A stretch of 64,000 nucleotides of DNA, from positions 9,717,856 through 9,781,855 of the forward strand of contig NC_135246.1 in NCBI RefSeq assembly GCF_947623445.1, in the 5' to 3' direction. The notes beneath the pieces are model-generated. The model made no database searches, was not told the origin of the DNA, and worked only from the letters and a program-made list of their open reading frames with translations. Numbering within the stretch: the first letter of the stretch is position 1; each line of letters begins with the position of its first letter. Made by a program: the position numbers and the translations under genes. Source of the stretch: Clavelina lepadiformis (lineage: Eukaryota; Chordata; Ascidiacea; Aplousobranchia; Clavelinidae). Below, one piece after another: positions 11,301 through 23,026 of the stretch.

Positions 11301-14300
11301 AAAATTTGACCGGCGATCTATTCGGTGAGCATGCCATAGCCCGCTCTATTAAGCGGACGGCATCGGTCGAGTTCAAATCATTGGCATTCCTGCAGAATAG
11401 TTTGTACTGGGTTTGCGCCGCTGTTTGGTAATGCTGTTGAATGACTTCGCCAGCCGTGGGCTCTTTCCGTTGCGTTGACGCCAGTGGTGGTGGACGAGAC
11501 GCTTGTTGTGATGCAGAAATGACCTGACTTTGGGAATTTTGCGGTTGCTGCGGCTTTGAGTATCGCAATTCCGGTTGGGAGCTTTGCGGTACTTCGAGGA
11601 AAACCTTTGTTTGTTGTGGTTGTTGTTGATAGCACAGCGACTTAGATGACTCATCAGTATCTACAAACGTTGAGCGCAGTTCCTCTTCTTCGGCTTCTGC
11701 AAAAACGCAAATGCAAATGCTGGAATAACTATCTCTGTCTTGGGCTTAATGCAATGAGCGACAAAATCCAAAACCGCCACTAAAGTCGAGTTCGTGCTTT
11801 AACACTTTCCACAACGACTGAAGAAATTGACCTACCCGACGCTGTCGAAGTGGATTGTTGGTCGTCTTCTAAAATGGAACACTGCACTGAATTACAGCTT
11901 GCTTGAAGTAAATGGTTATCTGTTAAAAGCAGAACAATGCGTTTGACCCAGCTCATTAAGCAGTTGTAACACACGATCGCTGAAAGTGTAAGTTACCTTT
12001 CTTTATAGCTTCGTCGAGATATTTTTCGATCGTCTGTTTGTCTACGACTTTCAGCAAGTCCTGTTTTAACGCCTCGAAAAGTTTTGTTTTGGCAATTACT
12101 TCATTTTTCAACAGGGCTTTCGCCTGATCATATTCAGTCGACTTTCGCTTTAGTATCTAAATATTTCAAGAATTGGTTAGAATTATAAAACCTCTTTTCT
12201 TCTGTATAACTTAAACAATTTTCTAACATTGCCTTCAACCGAGCATTGAAACGATACCAAAATAACATTAATGTACGCACAGAAACGTTCGTATTCGGCG
12301 TCCAAATAAAATGTGCCTGCAATGCCTTGAAATAAGAAATTTGATAACAGGCCTCCAACCAAAACGCTTGGGTGATAGTGCAGTGTTACGTATCCACGTA
12401 AGTTTTGTGCCACAAAGGGTGAAGAGTATGAACAAACTATTCAGTCAAATCAGGGACCATATCACGGTATGGTAACGGAAATGCCGTCAAAAAACTAGGA
12501 TAAAAATATCACATTTGCAAGGTCAGGCACCAATGAGCTGGGCAGATTGGTGGAATAAGTGGGTGTTGGGTAAAAAGAATTCCTGTGACGTTAGATAACT
12601 GAACAATTCGTTTTTCGCTTCTTAACCTTAACAGAGCTTAATAAAGTTTCGCGTGAACGAAGTGGTTTGCCACAAATAAGTGCGAAACTTAAAGAGGGAG
12701 CAACAAAACACTGCGTCTAACATCTTTAAATAACTAAACGTCATAAATTGCCTACTCTCAAATAAAAACACCAAATCATCAATAGATGTACTAGTGCGTA
12801 TATTGACGTAACAAAAACGCATCTTGCACGAACAAGTAAGACAGCATGGGCGTGTGTTGTGATCAAGGCATGGAATTACTTGGCGTTTTTGAGCGTTTCC
12901 GTTCGTGCAAACGCGCTTGCTAAAAATGGCCTCGCGCACCGCGTAGTAACTACACTGCTTTGTCACCATGGTTGTATTTTTGTTTATGCAGTGTATCGGC
13001 GTTAATGTAGCGCTTTTAACTTTAAAAAATTAACAGCGTTGAGTTAAATGTATATTAATACGTTAGGGTGTAAGAAAAGTATGTACAGTAATTACCATAT
13101 GACGTAATGCATCTATCTCACTATCTTCGAAAAAATGTATCTGTGAACCACGCATTCATCACGAACAAGCCCTCAAAATTATTTTTAAAGTCTAGCCCGA
13201 AAAAGCGACGCGCGGATGAATATCAACGCCGGAAACGACACAACAATGATGTCATAAAGACGAAGAGAAAAAGGATAATAAAGAGAATAAATCAGAGACC
13301 ATTGTTTTCTTAGTATACGGTCACGCATTCTCAATTGGGACAGAAAGCACGCTCTTGGTTACACGTGAAAAGATCACGTGGAAGACACAGCTAATGCTCA
13401 ACGAAGCGTTGCAGGGAAGAAAAGAAAAAGGCAAAGCTGCAATGATCAGACGTTTGCGCAATAGGTGTTCTGAGTATCCCTTTGTTCAACCCAGTGGCGC
13501 AATACGTTTGCTGCACGCTATCGGCTACATGACGGCGTTCTTCTAAGTGGAATGTAGTGAAGCAGGAACTACGTCAGGCTCACAATGTGGGCGTTTTATT
13601 ACCGCAAAGCCGATTGTTAAAATTTCTCGTGGGGAAAATCTAGTTCTGGCGGCAGCGTTATTAAAAGTAATGGATAATCATACGCATGCGATGCAAGTAC
13701 AGACGAAGCAATTATAGACATACAAGTTTCAAAACACAACTGCATTCGAACACATTTTGCAAACCTTATCATCCCACAGTAATCGAAATCCTACACAATG
13801 CGATACTATGTAAGCGAATGTGGAGCTTATTCGATGTAATAAGACCGAACCGGACGATGTTATCTTAAACCTAGCAGGATAAGGGGGCGTAGAAACACGC
13901 CTCCACGATGGTTATTAAACACCATCAACAACGAAGTAGCATATCGCACATGAATATTGGTTTTATCGGCAACATACGACAAACCGGAATTGTGGGCATG
14001 CGGTTAGGATATTAGGAGTCTGTCTCGTGCCCAGTCCTGACAATTAATCAAAAATAAGCACAGTCTATGGCTCTATGCGCTACGTTGGAGGCCTCACATG
14101 AAGTATACTGGAGTAGAGTCGAAACATGACTAGAAGGAAAGCGCTAGACTACTAAAGCTATACATTGTACGCAAATGCAACATTGCACGTGAATTCAATT
14201 AAGCTATTGCTTAGCCTATACCTGTATATGCCGCAATGCTGCTTTGAGGATCGTAAGATTCGAAGAACGACGCATTCCCGGACGGGGTATGCTGGTTTTC

Positions 14301-17300
14301 AAAGCTTCAAAGCATTCTTTTAAATGGGCTCGTCTGAAACAAATTGCGCACTAATACGTTGACATCACAAAGCCAAAGATCATTGCACATACAACTTTAT
14401 AAAATTCTGCTTGAACCTATTCCAAAATGTTGCTATACAATTAAATCGGTATTAAATCATCCATCAAAACTATCTAACTTAGATATTAGATATATCTGGT
14501 AGAATACTTTCTTCGGGGCACATAATGGATGCATTGATAAACTTCCAATAAACCACAATAGTGACTTAAAGAAATATTTTTGGCGTGAGTTCGAAAAAAA
14601 AGTGTAAAAACCTGTTTTTCTCCAACTGGTTATGCGTCAATGTCACCGTTCGCTTCATGTGCCTGTACAAATAACAAACATTCAGTTAACCACAATTTTG
14701 TGGCGAGTACTGCATGCTCATATTGGCCGCTATATTAATACGAGCCGAAGATAGACTAATTAGCACCAAGAAATTTTCCGTGCGTTAATGTATACACTAT
14801 ACAGTATTCTTCCGTGTATTTCGCGCATTTGTGTACACTGCACGTACCAACTTTGAAAAAGATATTTGTTGCAAGAAAACAAAGCAGCCTTTCATCGGAA
14901 AATAAAAACCTTTCACCACCAAACTGCCGCTACCTAAAAATTATGAAAACTTTGCGTATCTTATTTTTGAATGTGTGTCTAACTGCACGCATACATTTGG
15001 TGTGTTAATTAGGCAATTTCGGCTGCTAACTTTCTTTAAATCTGCCACAATTTTGTTCGCTCTCGTTGCCTGTTCAATAGCAGATTAGGAAAAATTCTGT
15101 AAATTTCGATAAAATTCCAACAAGTTATGAAGAATCACCTATGCAAGAGGATTTTTGCCAAATCTTACAACCGAATATGAATGTAACTAGAATGAACGAA
15201 TGCTACAAAGCTAACCAGCAACGACGAGAAAGATGTCTATTAGAACCCCGTTTTGTCATTTCGATTTACTTATAGTTTACACGAATTCTCGCACCCCTGG
15301 AATAACAAAAAAACGTAAAAAAACACGCGCAAATGCGGGATATACGTTGAAGAATGCGGTTTGTCACAAATCGCAATCTATACCAAATTTGTTTTACAGA
15401 ATACCTTACAATTTTAAATAATTTTAAAAAAATGAAAAAAACTTACTTGATCTGTAATGCGGTATAGACCTTATCATCTTCGCCCGTTTTCACGAGTGAC
15501 GGAAGTAAAACGTTCAAATCGACTTGAGATTGGTTATTCTTTGAATGATCATTAGCAGAGGAAGATGCATTCGGACCAGAATGGGGAGATGAGTTGGTTT
15601 CAACCACCATCGGATTATTGTTTAAATGCCAGTTGCTAGTACGTGGCAGTTCGGTTGGAACAGACTTGTTGGCTGTGGATATTTGCGGTTCAGTAGCCAC
15701 CAGTCGTTGTTCCTTGCTTTTAAAATTAGCAGTTTGCTGAAGATCCACGTCTACGCTTTGTGCTAGCGCCGCAATTCGGGTTTTGGCAGGTGGAATAATC
15801 AGTTGCCGCGATGACATATTTGCTGAAAATGTAGACGTTGCATTGATATGTAAGAACACGTTGAGATAGTGTTTATATCTCGCTTTAGGCACCGGTATGT
15901 AAATACCACATCACCTGTACTAGCGAAGTACTTAGTACCAGTACAAGTATGCGAAACAAATCGAAAAATACCGTCAGACGAAGGAGGTATATTTTCGGCA
16001 GCTGCTCTCGCTCGTATTAACAAGGGGTGCATGTAAGATGGTGAAAGTGAATCTTTCATGAATCGAGTGTCGCTTGAGAGAACATGGGAAGTTGGTTTGT
16101 CGTCTCGCATGATTGAGTTCATGATTCCACTCTATGAAAACAGTTTAAACAAATAGTATCCTGCTTGGGCAAGCGGTTCCAGAAGGAACCGAAAATGAAC
16201 CGAAACCTCGTTTTCGGCTATTGAACAATGGCACCCGATATACAGATTCCTGTAAAGTGGCAAGAGTACCTCATTTGCTTTAGATGACGTTGCTTTGGAT
16301 ACCGGAACTTTCAGATGGTCAGTCTGGGTCATTTGGGTCACCGTACGTGCCGAGTTCTCTAATGACGAAGTGATGCTTGCTGTTGCCAGTACCTGTGTTT
16401 CTTCGTTACGGTTGCCTGTGGAAGTGAATTCTATAAAAAATGTCTATGTTGATGTAGAGTCGTAGACTATGACAGTATAAAACTTTTAATGGAAGACAAA
16501 CACACTAATACTTTAGTTAAACGCAATGAAATTAAAACCACAACTATTTTCACGAATACTTTTCGTTTTCATTATGTTCATAGTAAAAATACGATGTTCT
16601 GTTAAACAAATTGAATTGAATTCACTCGTCTATTCATCATCTCAAAGTAAGCGATTTGAGCTTGCACTGTATTCAAATTATATTCAGCAATCAATAGCCA
16701 GGCTTATTTCCATGCCAACCAACACGTAGACATTACCATGACGGTTCAAGAACGTTTGCGTTTGGCTTATTTATTTTCAGGGAAGGACGATGATTCACTG
16801 CTACGCAAAATATTTGGAAACTGGCCTCAGTTCTGATAAAGCGTCAGTGGGACAACCATTCACCGCCTGTAATCTACAATTGACAAGTATGACGTTTGAA
16901 TGTCAATAACAACGCGAAGGTCGAAAAACAAACGGCAAAAGGCACGTAACTAACTGAAGTGGAAGTTCTGATGACTGGTAGGATTTTGCGAGAAAGCCAA
17001 CACAACGAAAATCTGTCCAATCAGATTCGCTCCTTGGCAACACGCTAGACCTCGGCAGCATGATCGCTTAAACCGAAAGATAAAGAAGAGAAAAAGCGGC
17101 TGCGAAGAAGAGCAAAAGGTCGAAACAAAATACACGCGTTCACGCGCACGTGTTGAAAAGAGAAAAAGAAGTCACGTGACTTATAAATGTCCTGGTCACA
17201 TGGGTAACACAAGCACCGAACGCGCCACTCGCCTCGGGTAACCGTAGGTCAGTTCGTGTTACGCCGAGAAAAACAGAGACATATCACGCAAACTTGCTTG

Positions 17301-18565
17301 CATTCCGGGAGCGGTGAATCATCATGGTTGAAAGGAACAGCGGCTGTTCGTTTCGCGCACTCTCATAGCGTTCAAGCCACCACCTACACACATTCGCCAA
17401 TTTCTCACAATACATGATGCCAAACTTGCGTTACAACTATTACCAGAGCAACTTAAAAATCGATTAACGAAAAAAAACGATGATTCATTCATCAGCGGTA
17501 CCAACTACAATCAATCTCGATAAGTTAGGATAAAACACACGGTGCTATTTTGTGAAGAGTGGACTTGTAAACGGTAACAAAACACATATATGCGGATTAC
17601 GGACTCACAAGCTCTAATATTTAAGATAATACGTAAAATAACAACGAAAAATACAATGAATTTTCCAGGGTCGGTTAAGTTAAACTTTAAAAAATTTTGT
17701 TGTACATTATCAGAGTTTCCAGACTAAGCTACCGTGGTGGTGGGGGCTACAATGCTTGCCAATAATTTAATGATAATAAAATTGCTGTAATGTAAGTATA
17801 ATGATCAATTAAAGAAGTATTCCTTAGTTCGGGGTGATAGTTTTATAAATCTAAACAAACAATGAGCTTTATTTATCATTTACCAAAATTTATTGGTACC
17901 TTGAAAAAAGTAATTCCTTATTGACTTCCTAAACCTAACGTTATACGTTGACCTCCAAAGAAGAACTCCATTAGATATATTACTTGGAAAAGACATTCTC
18001 AGAAAACTTCATGCTCAAGCATTTAGAAAAGCACTATGAACTTAGCGGAAAATGTAATGTGATGAACATGGCATTTGTTTGATCACTACTTTGAGCTAAC
18101 AATGGTTTATGTCTAATGGTAATGGGTAATTCCATGGCTTTATTTGTGTAGGCTAGCAAAGAGACAACAGTCTGTTGAAATATTTTCTAATAAAGTAACA
18201 CTATTAAAAGTGAGATGATATAAACAGTCCACAGCTAACAACATTAATAGCTAAATAATAACATGAGAATTTTATACAAAATAATAGATTCACATACTTT
18301 TATTAGTTATTGAGTTCTCTTGATCTTCATTGCTATGTGAATGGTGAGCAGTAATATGGCTTTGTGATTTCAAACTTTCAGGTCTGCAGGTAACTGTGGC
18401 TTTAACTTCTGGTACATTTGGCATACATCCAACTTCATTTAATGATGATGCTTTTTGTTCGTTTGCAGTAGATTTGTTTACTGATGCTTGCATCTGAATC
18501 GTTTTGCCATTATCAGCCTCACATTCCAGATATTGTGCTGCTTCCAAAAGAGTATGAAGACTCAT
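8338..18565 (-). CDS. MNT: MNT, MAX-binding bHLH-leucine-zipper repressor, unusually long
   Basis: MNT is a nuclear repressor that dimerises with MAX, binds CACGTG E-boxes and recruits SIN3. Thirteen coding exons (minus): 18565-18298, 16430-16270, 16131-15972, 15822-15447, 14662-14612, 14333-14222, 12156-11997, 11919-11836, 11696-10254, 10168-10067, 9887-9798, 9691-8652, 8490-8338. All phases agree; 4,200 nt gives 1,399 residues. The start is the ATG at 18565; upstream TTG codons were ignored. Residues 1-14, 'MSLHTLLEAAQYLE', match the SIN3-interaction domain of MNT (MSIETLLEAARFLE). The basic region ('HNQLEKNRRAHLKECFE') begins near residue 330 with the E-box-contacting His, Glu and Arg kept. 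The helix-loop-helix runs to about 376 ('NLTILKAALRHIQ') and the zipper from 377 to about 429. The remaining ~970 residues are low-complexity, rich in Q/S/P/A, with a basic NLS-like 'PKKRRL' near 1247 and a SUMO-type 'VKRE' motif. Vertebrate MNT is about 580 residues. A 5' untranslated exon is likely upstream (acceptor-like site near 18600). Confidence 0.95.
12157..14221. other. MNT intron with paired E-boxes; plus-strand ORFs of doubtful value
   Basis: This intron separates the helix-loop-helix and zipper exons. It contains CACGTG at 13362-13367, 13375-13380 and 14186-14191. Two short plus-strand ORFs (13107-13313, lysine/arginine rich; 13355-13546) are adjacent but in different frames, and match nothing I recognise. 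They may be decayed transposon sequence. Confidence 0.4.
16431..18297. other. MNT intron 1
   Basis: About 1.9 kb between the SIN3-interaction exon and the second coding exon. The phase-1 junction is consistent without any extra exon. The 16.9-17.4 kb part is less AT-rich than its surroundings and carries the two E-boxes listed separately, so an internal promoter is conceivable. No other feature was seen. Confidence 0.45.
17147..17178. promoter_or_regulatory. Pair of canonical E-boxes in MNT intron 1
   Basis: CACGTG occurs at 17147-17152 and 17173-17178, 26 bp apart; the second lies in the longer palindrome GTCACGTGAC. CACGTG is the site bound by MNT-MAX and MYC-MAX heterodimers. An intronic autoregulatory or internal promoter role is inference only. 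Confidence 0.4.
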
Positions 18566-20699
18566 AATGGAGACAGCCAAGCACAGCCACCTAATTACCT
18601 TAGAATAAAAATATCTGTCTTACTTCTTTTTATATTCTTTTAATATAATATAAATATCTTTTTATATTTATATTATAAAACTTCTGGATATAAATTCTTG
18701 CTTTGCTAATTTCTGCACCATATTCAGATTTGTGTTCAATTCAACCACATCGGTATTTTCTAATGACTGTATTTAAATATCTTCCATGTTATATTACCAT
18801 ACAAATATGCCAATTGTAACATCAAATTTCAAGACTACAAATTGTACGCCTGATAATCGCATTGTGTACATGAAATGTCTGCGATTGGACTACAGATCAA
18901 CACAACAAACATGTCAGTGTATGAATTACCAATCACAAATAACATGCTTATGTATGAAATTGAAATGTATAACAGACTCAGCCTATTTATCATGTTAAAC
19001 CCAACAACATGAAAAACATAACCATGAAGAGTAATTCTAAAGGGGTGGATATGCATTAGCCTATATAAAATGAGTAAAATGACTACAACCAGGTCAATAA
19101 AAACTGTGCTATTCTAGTAGAAAACTTACAAATACATTTTGCTGACCACCTAGAATTAAGCAACTTAACACCACAGAACAATCTCAAGTCTCATGTAACA
19201 AGAATGAAACGACAAAAGTACAGTAGCCTGCAGCACAGATTAAAATCTCTATATCCAGTAACTTGCAAACTTTCTGATATCTGGAAATTATCAATTCGTT
19301 TGTTCACCATTGATTGCTCATAAAAAGAAATCCCATTTCTGTGGTGGAAGTGCGAGTACAATTGAAGGGCTCTTTGGTGGACTAAACTTGTTGATTAGCA
19401 CAATATTGCATTGTATACTTATTAATAATATCTTCATTAGTTAAATACTAATACAGTATAGTAAAATGGCATAAACTTCGTTAGACAAGAACGAACAAGC
19501 GCCAGTATACAAATTCACAAAATTAAAAGCACTACATATATGTTGCATATATCATACATATGTATGTCAATGCAGTCCATACTGGAAAGTGTGGCAGCTG
19601 TACACATCAGATTCATTAGGATAAGCATGCCAAGTATTACCGTTTTGGCGAGAAATCGCGCATGCAAAGACGCAAATTTTGGTATGATGGTTTGCACTGA
19701 AGTCTCAATTTTTGTTTATTTATTATAAACTGGCGTTCAAACAACTAGCTTTTCTTTGTTTGTTCATTATAATTCAGCTTAAAGATAAAGTTTGGTGTAC
19801 AAGTTGATATCTCGTGCGTTCAGGTGCCAACACTTTCAGCTAGACCTTGTATACCGTACAATTGTAACAATAGCACCTTTATAAACAGCTGCTGACCACC
19901 TTCAGCAAGTGAGCTCTTTCATATTGAGTTAACAAAGCCTTCTATGTCCAGAAGCAAAGTTACTCTAATTACTTCCAGTACATATCCAACAGTTCAACTT
20001 GCATATAGAAATGCACTTTGGTTTTATTGTAACCAATTCGTTATTCTTAATCACATGCAAGTCTGACATGATACTAGGCTACTATGTAGGCTGTCTTCAG
20101 ACTTTCAAGGTTTCGCAGTTCCTCAAAATAAAATTACCGTTTAAAAATACCGAAAAGCTCAAGTCTTTTTTTAAATTTTTACTTAATCCAGACAGCAGCA
20201 TGTAGGTGTGGTTTCTTACGCTTTCACCTGAACTTCGTGTTAAATCAATAACAAACTGGCAACGGAAAGGACTAAAGCAAAAGCGATACTATCCTTTCAT
20301 GTTGCGCTGAACGTGCGGGATATGAGAAAAGAACATGTTTTCGGTCTACTGATTATGTGTCACGTGCTTGGACTCTATGACGTCTCTGTTGTCTATATTT
20401 GTCTATAAAATTGTGGTGATGTAGTAGAGTTCTTTTCTCTAGCTTGGCTGTTACTTCTCTTCTTTGTTCCTTGGCAGCCAGCGTAGGCTACTTTGCAAAT
20501 CTACCAAGGCAAATTGCAAAATGTATCTGTACTGGACTACTACTGCACAAGAGATAGCATAGCAGAGATTTAAGTTTGTCAATAATTCCCATATGTTAGG
20601 GTATTCGTGAAAAATTGAGTAAAAAACTTTGGGTTGGACGTTGGAATGGAGTGTCTATAAACCAAGGTATTGAACAAAACCAACCACGCAATTTTACCC
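18566..20699. other. MNT 5' flank / probable promoter region
   Basis: No coding exon was found. An acceptor-like site near 18600 (minus) suggests a 5' untranslated exon further upstream. One CACGTG is at 20361-20366. At 18630-18680 there is a very AT-rich stretch of alternating tata/ttta. A plus-strand TATA-like 'tctataaaa' near 20401 precedes no recognisable gene. Confidence 0.4.
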
Positions 20700-21130
20700 A
20701 TGTCTCATTTAAAACCAGCGCAACAAACAACCGATTGATTAATGCATGTGGATGGGACCAAAGATTATAAAAGATACTCTTTGAAGGGACAAAGGATAAG
20801 TTTTTGTTAGCTCTCTGGAAAAAGACCTTTTCAATTTTTAATTCGGGATTTTTTAAATGAAAATGACTGTAATGCAGATAAGTTGTTACAACTGTTTAGT
20901 TAAGATTCTTATTCCGTGGTTTGCATAATTTCAACGTTGGGAACAGGGTGGATTCTAAGTAGTAACCCAAATCAACCACAACAGGCGGTCATGAAAAATG
21001 TTTTTTCTCTCAACAAAAAAACGCAGCAGTGGCATTAAATGTTCTTCGGTTTCAGTGTGACCTTGGTTGGGTAGTCCTGGGTTTAATCTTGTTTAATCGT
21101 CTTGTGTTGAATCGACCTAAAACCCTTGCT
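20700..21130 (+). repeat. Interspersed repeat, copy 1
   Basis: Blocks here recur in the same order at 57140-57300. 'taaaaccagcgcaacaaaca' near 20711 matches 'taaaaccagcacaacaaaca' near 57147. 'ttgggtagtcctgggttt' and 'ttgaatcgacc' near 21066-21118 match 'ttgggtcgtcctgggttg' and 'ctgaatcgacc' near 57247-57290. This copy is longer because it contains extra sequence between the blocks. The family is unknown. Confidence 0.45.
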
Positions 21131-23026
21131 GAGTACTAGTAGATAATGATCAGTTGGTAATCTATGTTTCCATTAAAGAAGGATATTTCTAAATAATTAT
21201 ACAATCTTCTTATTTTAGCAAACGCTTTTCCTAAGCCAACTAAAAAAATCAAATTTGCCCAGTCTATAACAGTACTGAATCCAGTCTAGACAAAGACAAC
21301 ACTTCTGCAATCCTACGCAAGCCCATGTATCCGCCAGACGTGCCCCTATACTTGACAGGCGTATTGGCTTAGCCTAGTCCTATAGCTTTTTGAGAACTTG
21401 CTTTTCTCTTTTGGCATAAAAACGTTTCCGCCAATATCTAGTATCGAATGTTCAGTAGGCCTACTATCATATTCCAGTACGCTACCTTCATTGTCTATCA
21501 TCGGCATATTCTATTACGATCTTTGTTTTTGCTGTCACCTGCTATTAGGCTTAGGCCTATATTTTCCAGCCATCCTTCTGTTAATTGTTACTATTTAAAA
21601 TCAAAAGTACTATTTCAGTGTGCCTGTTTTGTCAGTGTAAGAAATTTAACACTTTTGCTCAATTCATTGTAGATTCCCAAATATTAACCCACCGATTTAT
21701 AAGCTCTAGCGCACTGCTAACGATACATTTCGGTATTTATAGTTAACACAGGAGTGCGTGTCGTACATTGTAGCTTTCGGTTTACCGTGTACCTACCGAG
21801 TTTAAAATTTTGACCTTTTGACGGCCAATTTGTCGCCGGTTAATTTGATCGCCGGCCAATTTATCGACGGTTAATTTGATCGCCGGCCAGTTTATGTCAC
21901 AGTCAGTTTGTCTGCGGTCAATTTACGTCACGTTCAGTTGACCCCGGTGAGTTTGTTCGCGGCCACTTTCCCGCGGCCATATGTCGTGCTCCCGTAGCTT
22001 TCAATGGTTCAACTTTTTGGAGGGTATTCATGTACTCTTGATTTTCTGCTGATGAGCTGAAAGACGTAACTTAACCTATTTATCAAGTAGAATATATTCT
22101 TTGTTGTTACTTTCATTAGTTGGAAGCTTAAACAGATTGTAAGTAGGCTACCTAGAACAAATACAAGAACCAAAGCACTATAGTGTATAGTAAGCCTATG
22201 CTTGACCGACAAACGAGCAGCATAACCTCTACTTCATATTATTTTGCACTTTATATTATTTTTATAAATTGTTTTAAAATTGACTTTTGTAAGTAAAAAA
22301 GCACATAATAAGTAATGGGTCGTCGTTGGGATTTAGCGATTTACAATGCAATTCTCAGGTTGCCTTTAGCAACCGATTTAGGCCAATACAATACAGTAGA
22401 GTGACCTATTCTGCAGTAAGTCACATATACTGCAGGAGTTTAGACTAAGCTTACTAAAGGCCTACTTCTAAAAATGTTTTGAATAAGCGGAAATAAACAC
22501 ACTCTATGCCGAGTGGTAACGACATAAATTTTTCTCCAAATGACGCAAACAATAAATTGCTCTAAGATTTTTTTTGGCTGCATATCAGTACAAGTCTTCA
22601 AAAAAGTTTCATATATTTCTTGACGTCCACAAATTTACTATACAAATCTATTTATGTGATGGTCGTATTTGCGCCAGTCATCACCTCGGGCATTTCGGGA
22701 TACAAGGAAACCACCGCTATCCGCATCACAACCGCGACTTGGTTATTTTTACCTACCAGCCTTTGACATCGTTAGGCCTATATGTGCATGTGTTCGGTCC
22801 AGGTACAAAGTTACCAATTTATAGATCAGTTACCAAAAATCAGCAAGTGGCTAGCAGACGCAGGTTATAGGCCTGCGTGCAAGCTTGTGCTGTTCATCTG
22901 TTAGGAGAGAAAAACTTTTAATACTTAGCATGTTAAACTTTCAGAATATATTACTATCAGACAAGGAAAATTGTAGGAGACCAATATTTTTCAACACGCT
23001 TTGTTTGTTTTCAAACATTTTTTGTC
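21131..23026. other. Intergenic, 5' flank of the DRAM-family gene
   Basis: Apart from the minisatellite, no gene or RNA was recognised. Frequent 'aggcct' words occur here (for example near 21460-21550). The promoter of the DRAM-like gene should lie in the right part, but no clear core element was seen. Confidence 0.4.
21820..21983. repeat. Degenerate 15-17 bp minisatellite
   Basis: A tandem array of units near 'gccggttaatttgatc', alternating with 'gccggccaatttatc'. The first five units are well conserved; later ones drift ('gtcagtttgtctgcg', 'gtgagtttgttcgcg'). The unit carries a palindromic GCCGGC/CCGG core, so the array can also form short stems. Confidence 0.75.

Noticed and set aside
13107..13546. 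Two adjacent plus-strand ORFs, the first very lysine/arginine rich, inside an MNT intron
   Set aside because: They are in different frames, have no recognised domain and lack convincing splice sites joining them; the second has no ATG near its start. At most decayed transposon coding sequence.
20395..20560. TATA-like box and downstream pyrimidine-rich leader on the plus strand
   Set aside because: The only following ATG frame is about a dozen codons, and no snRNA or other RNA gene sequence is recognisable.
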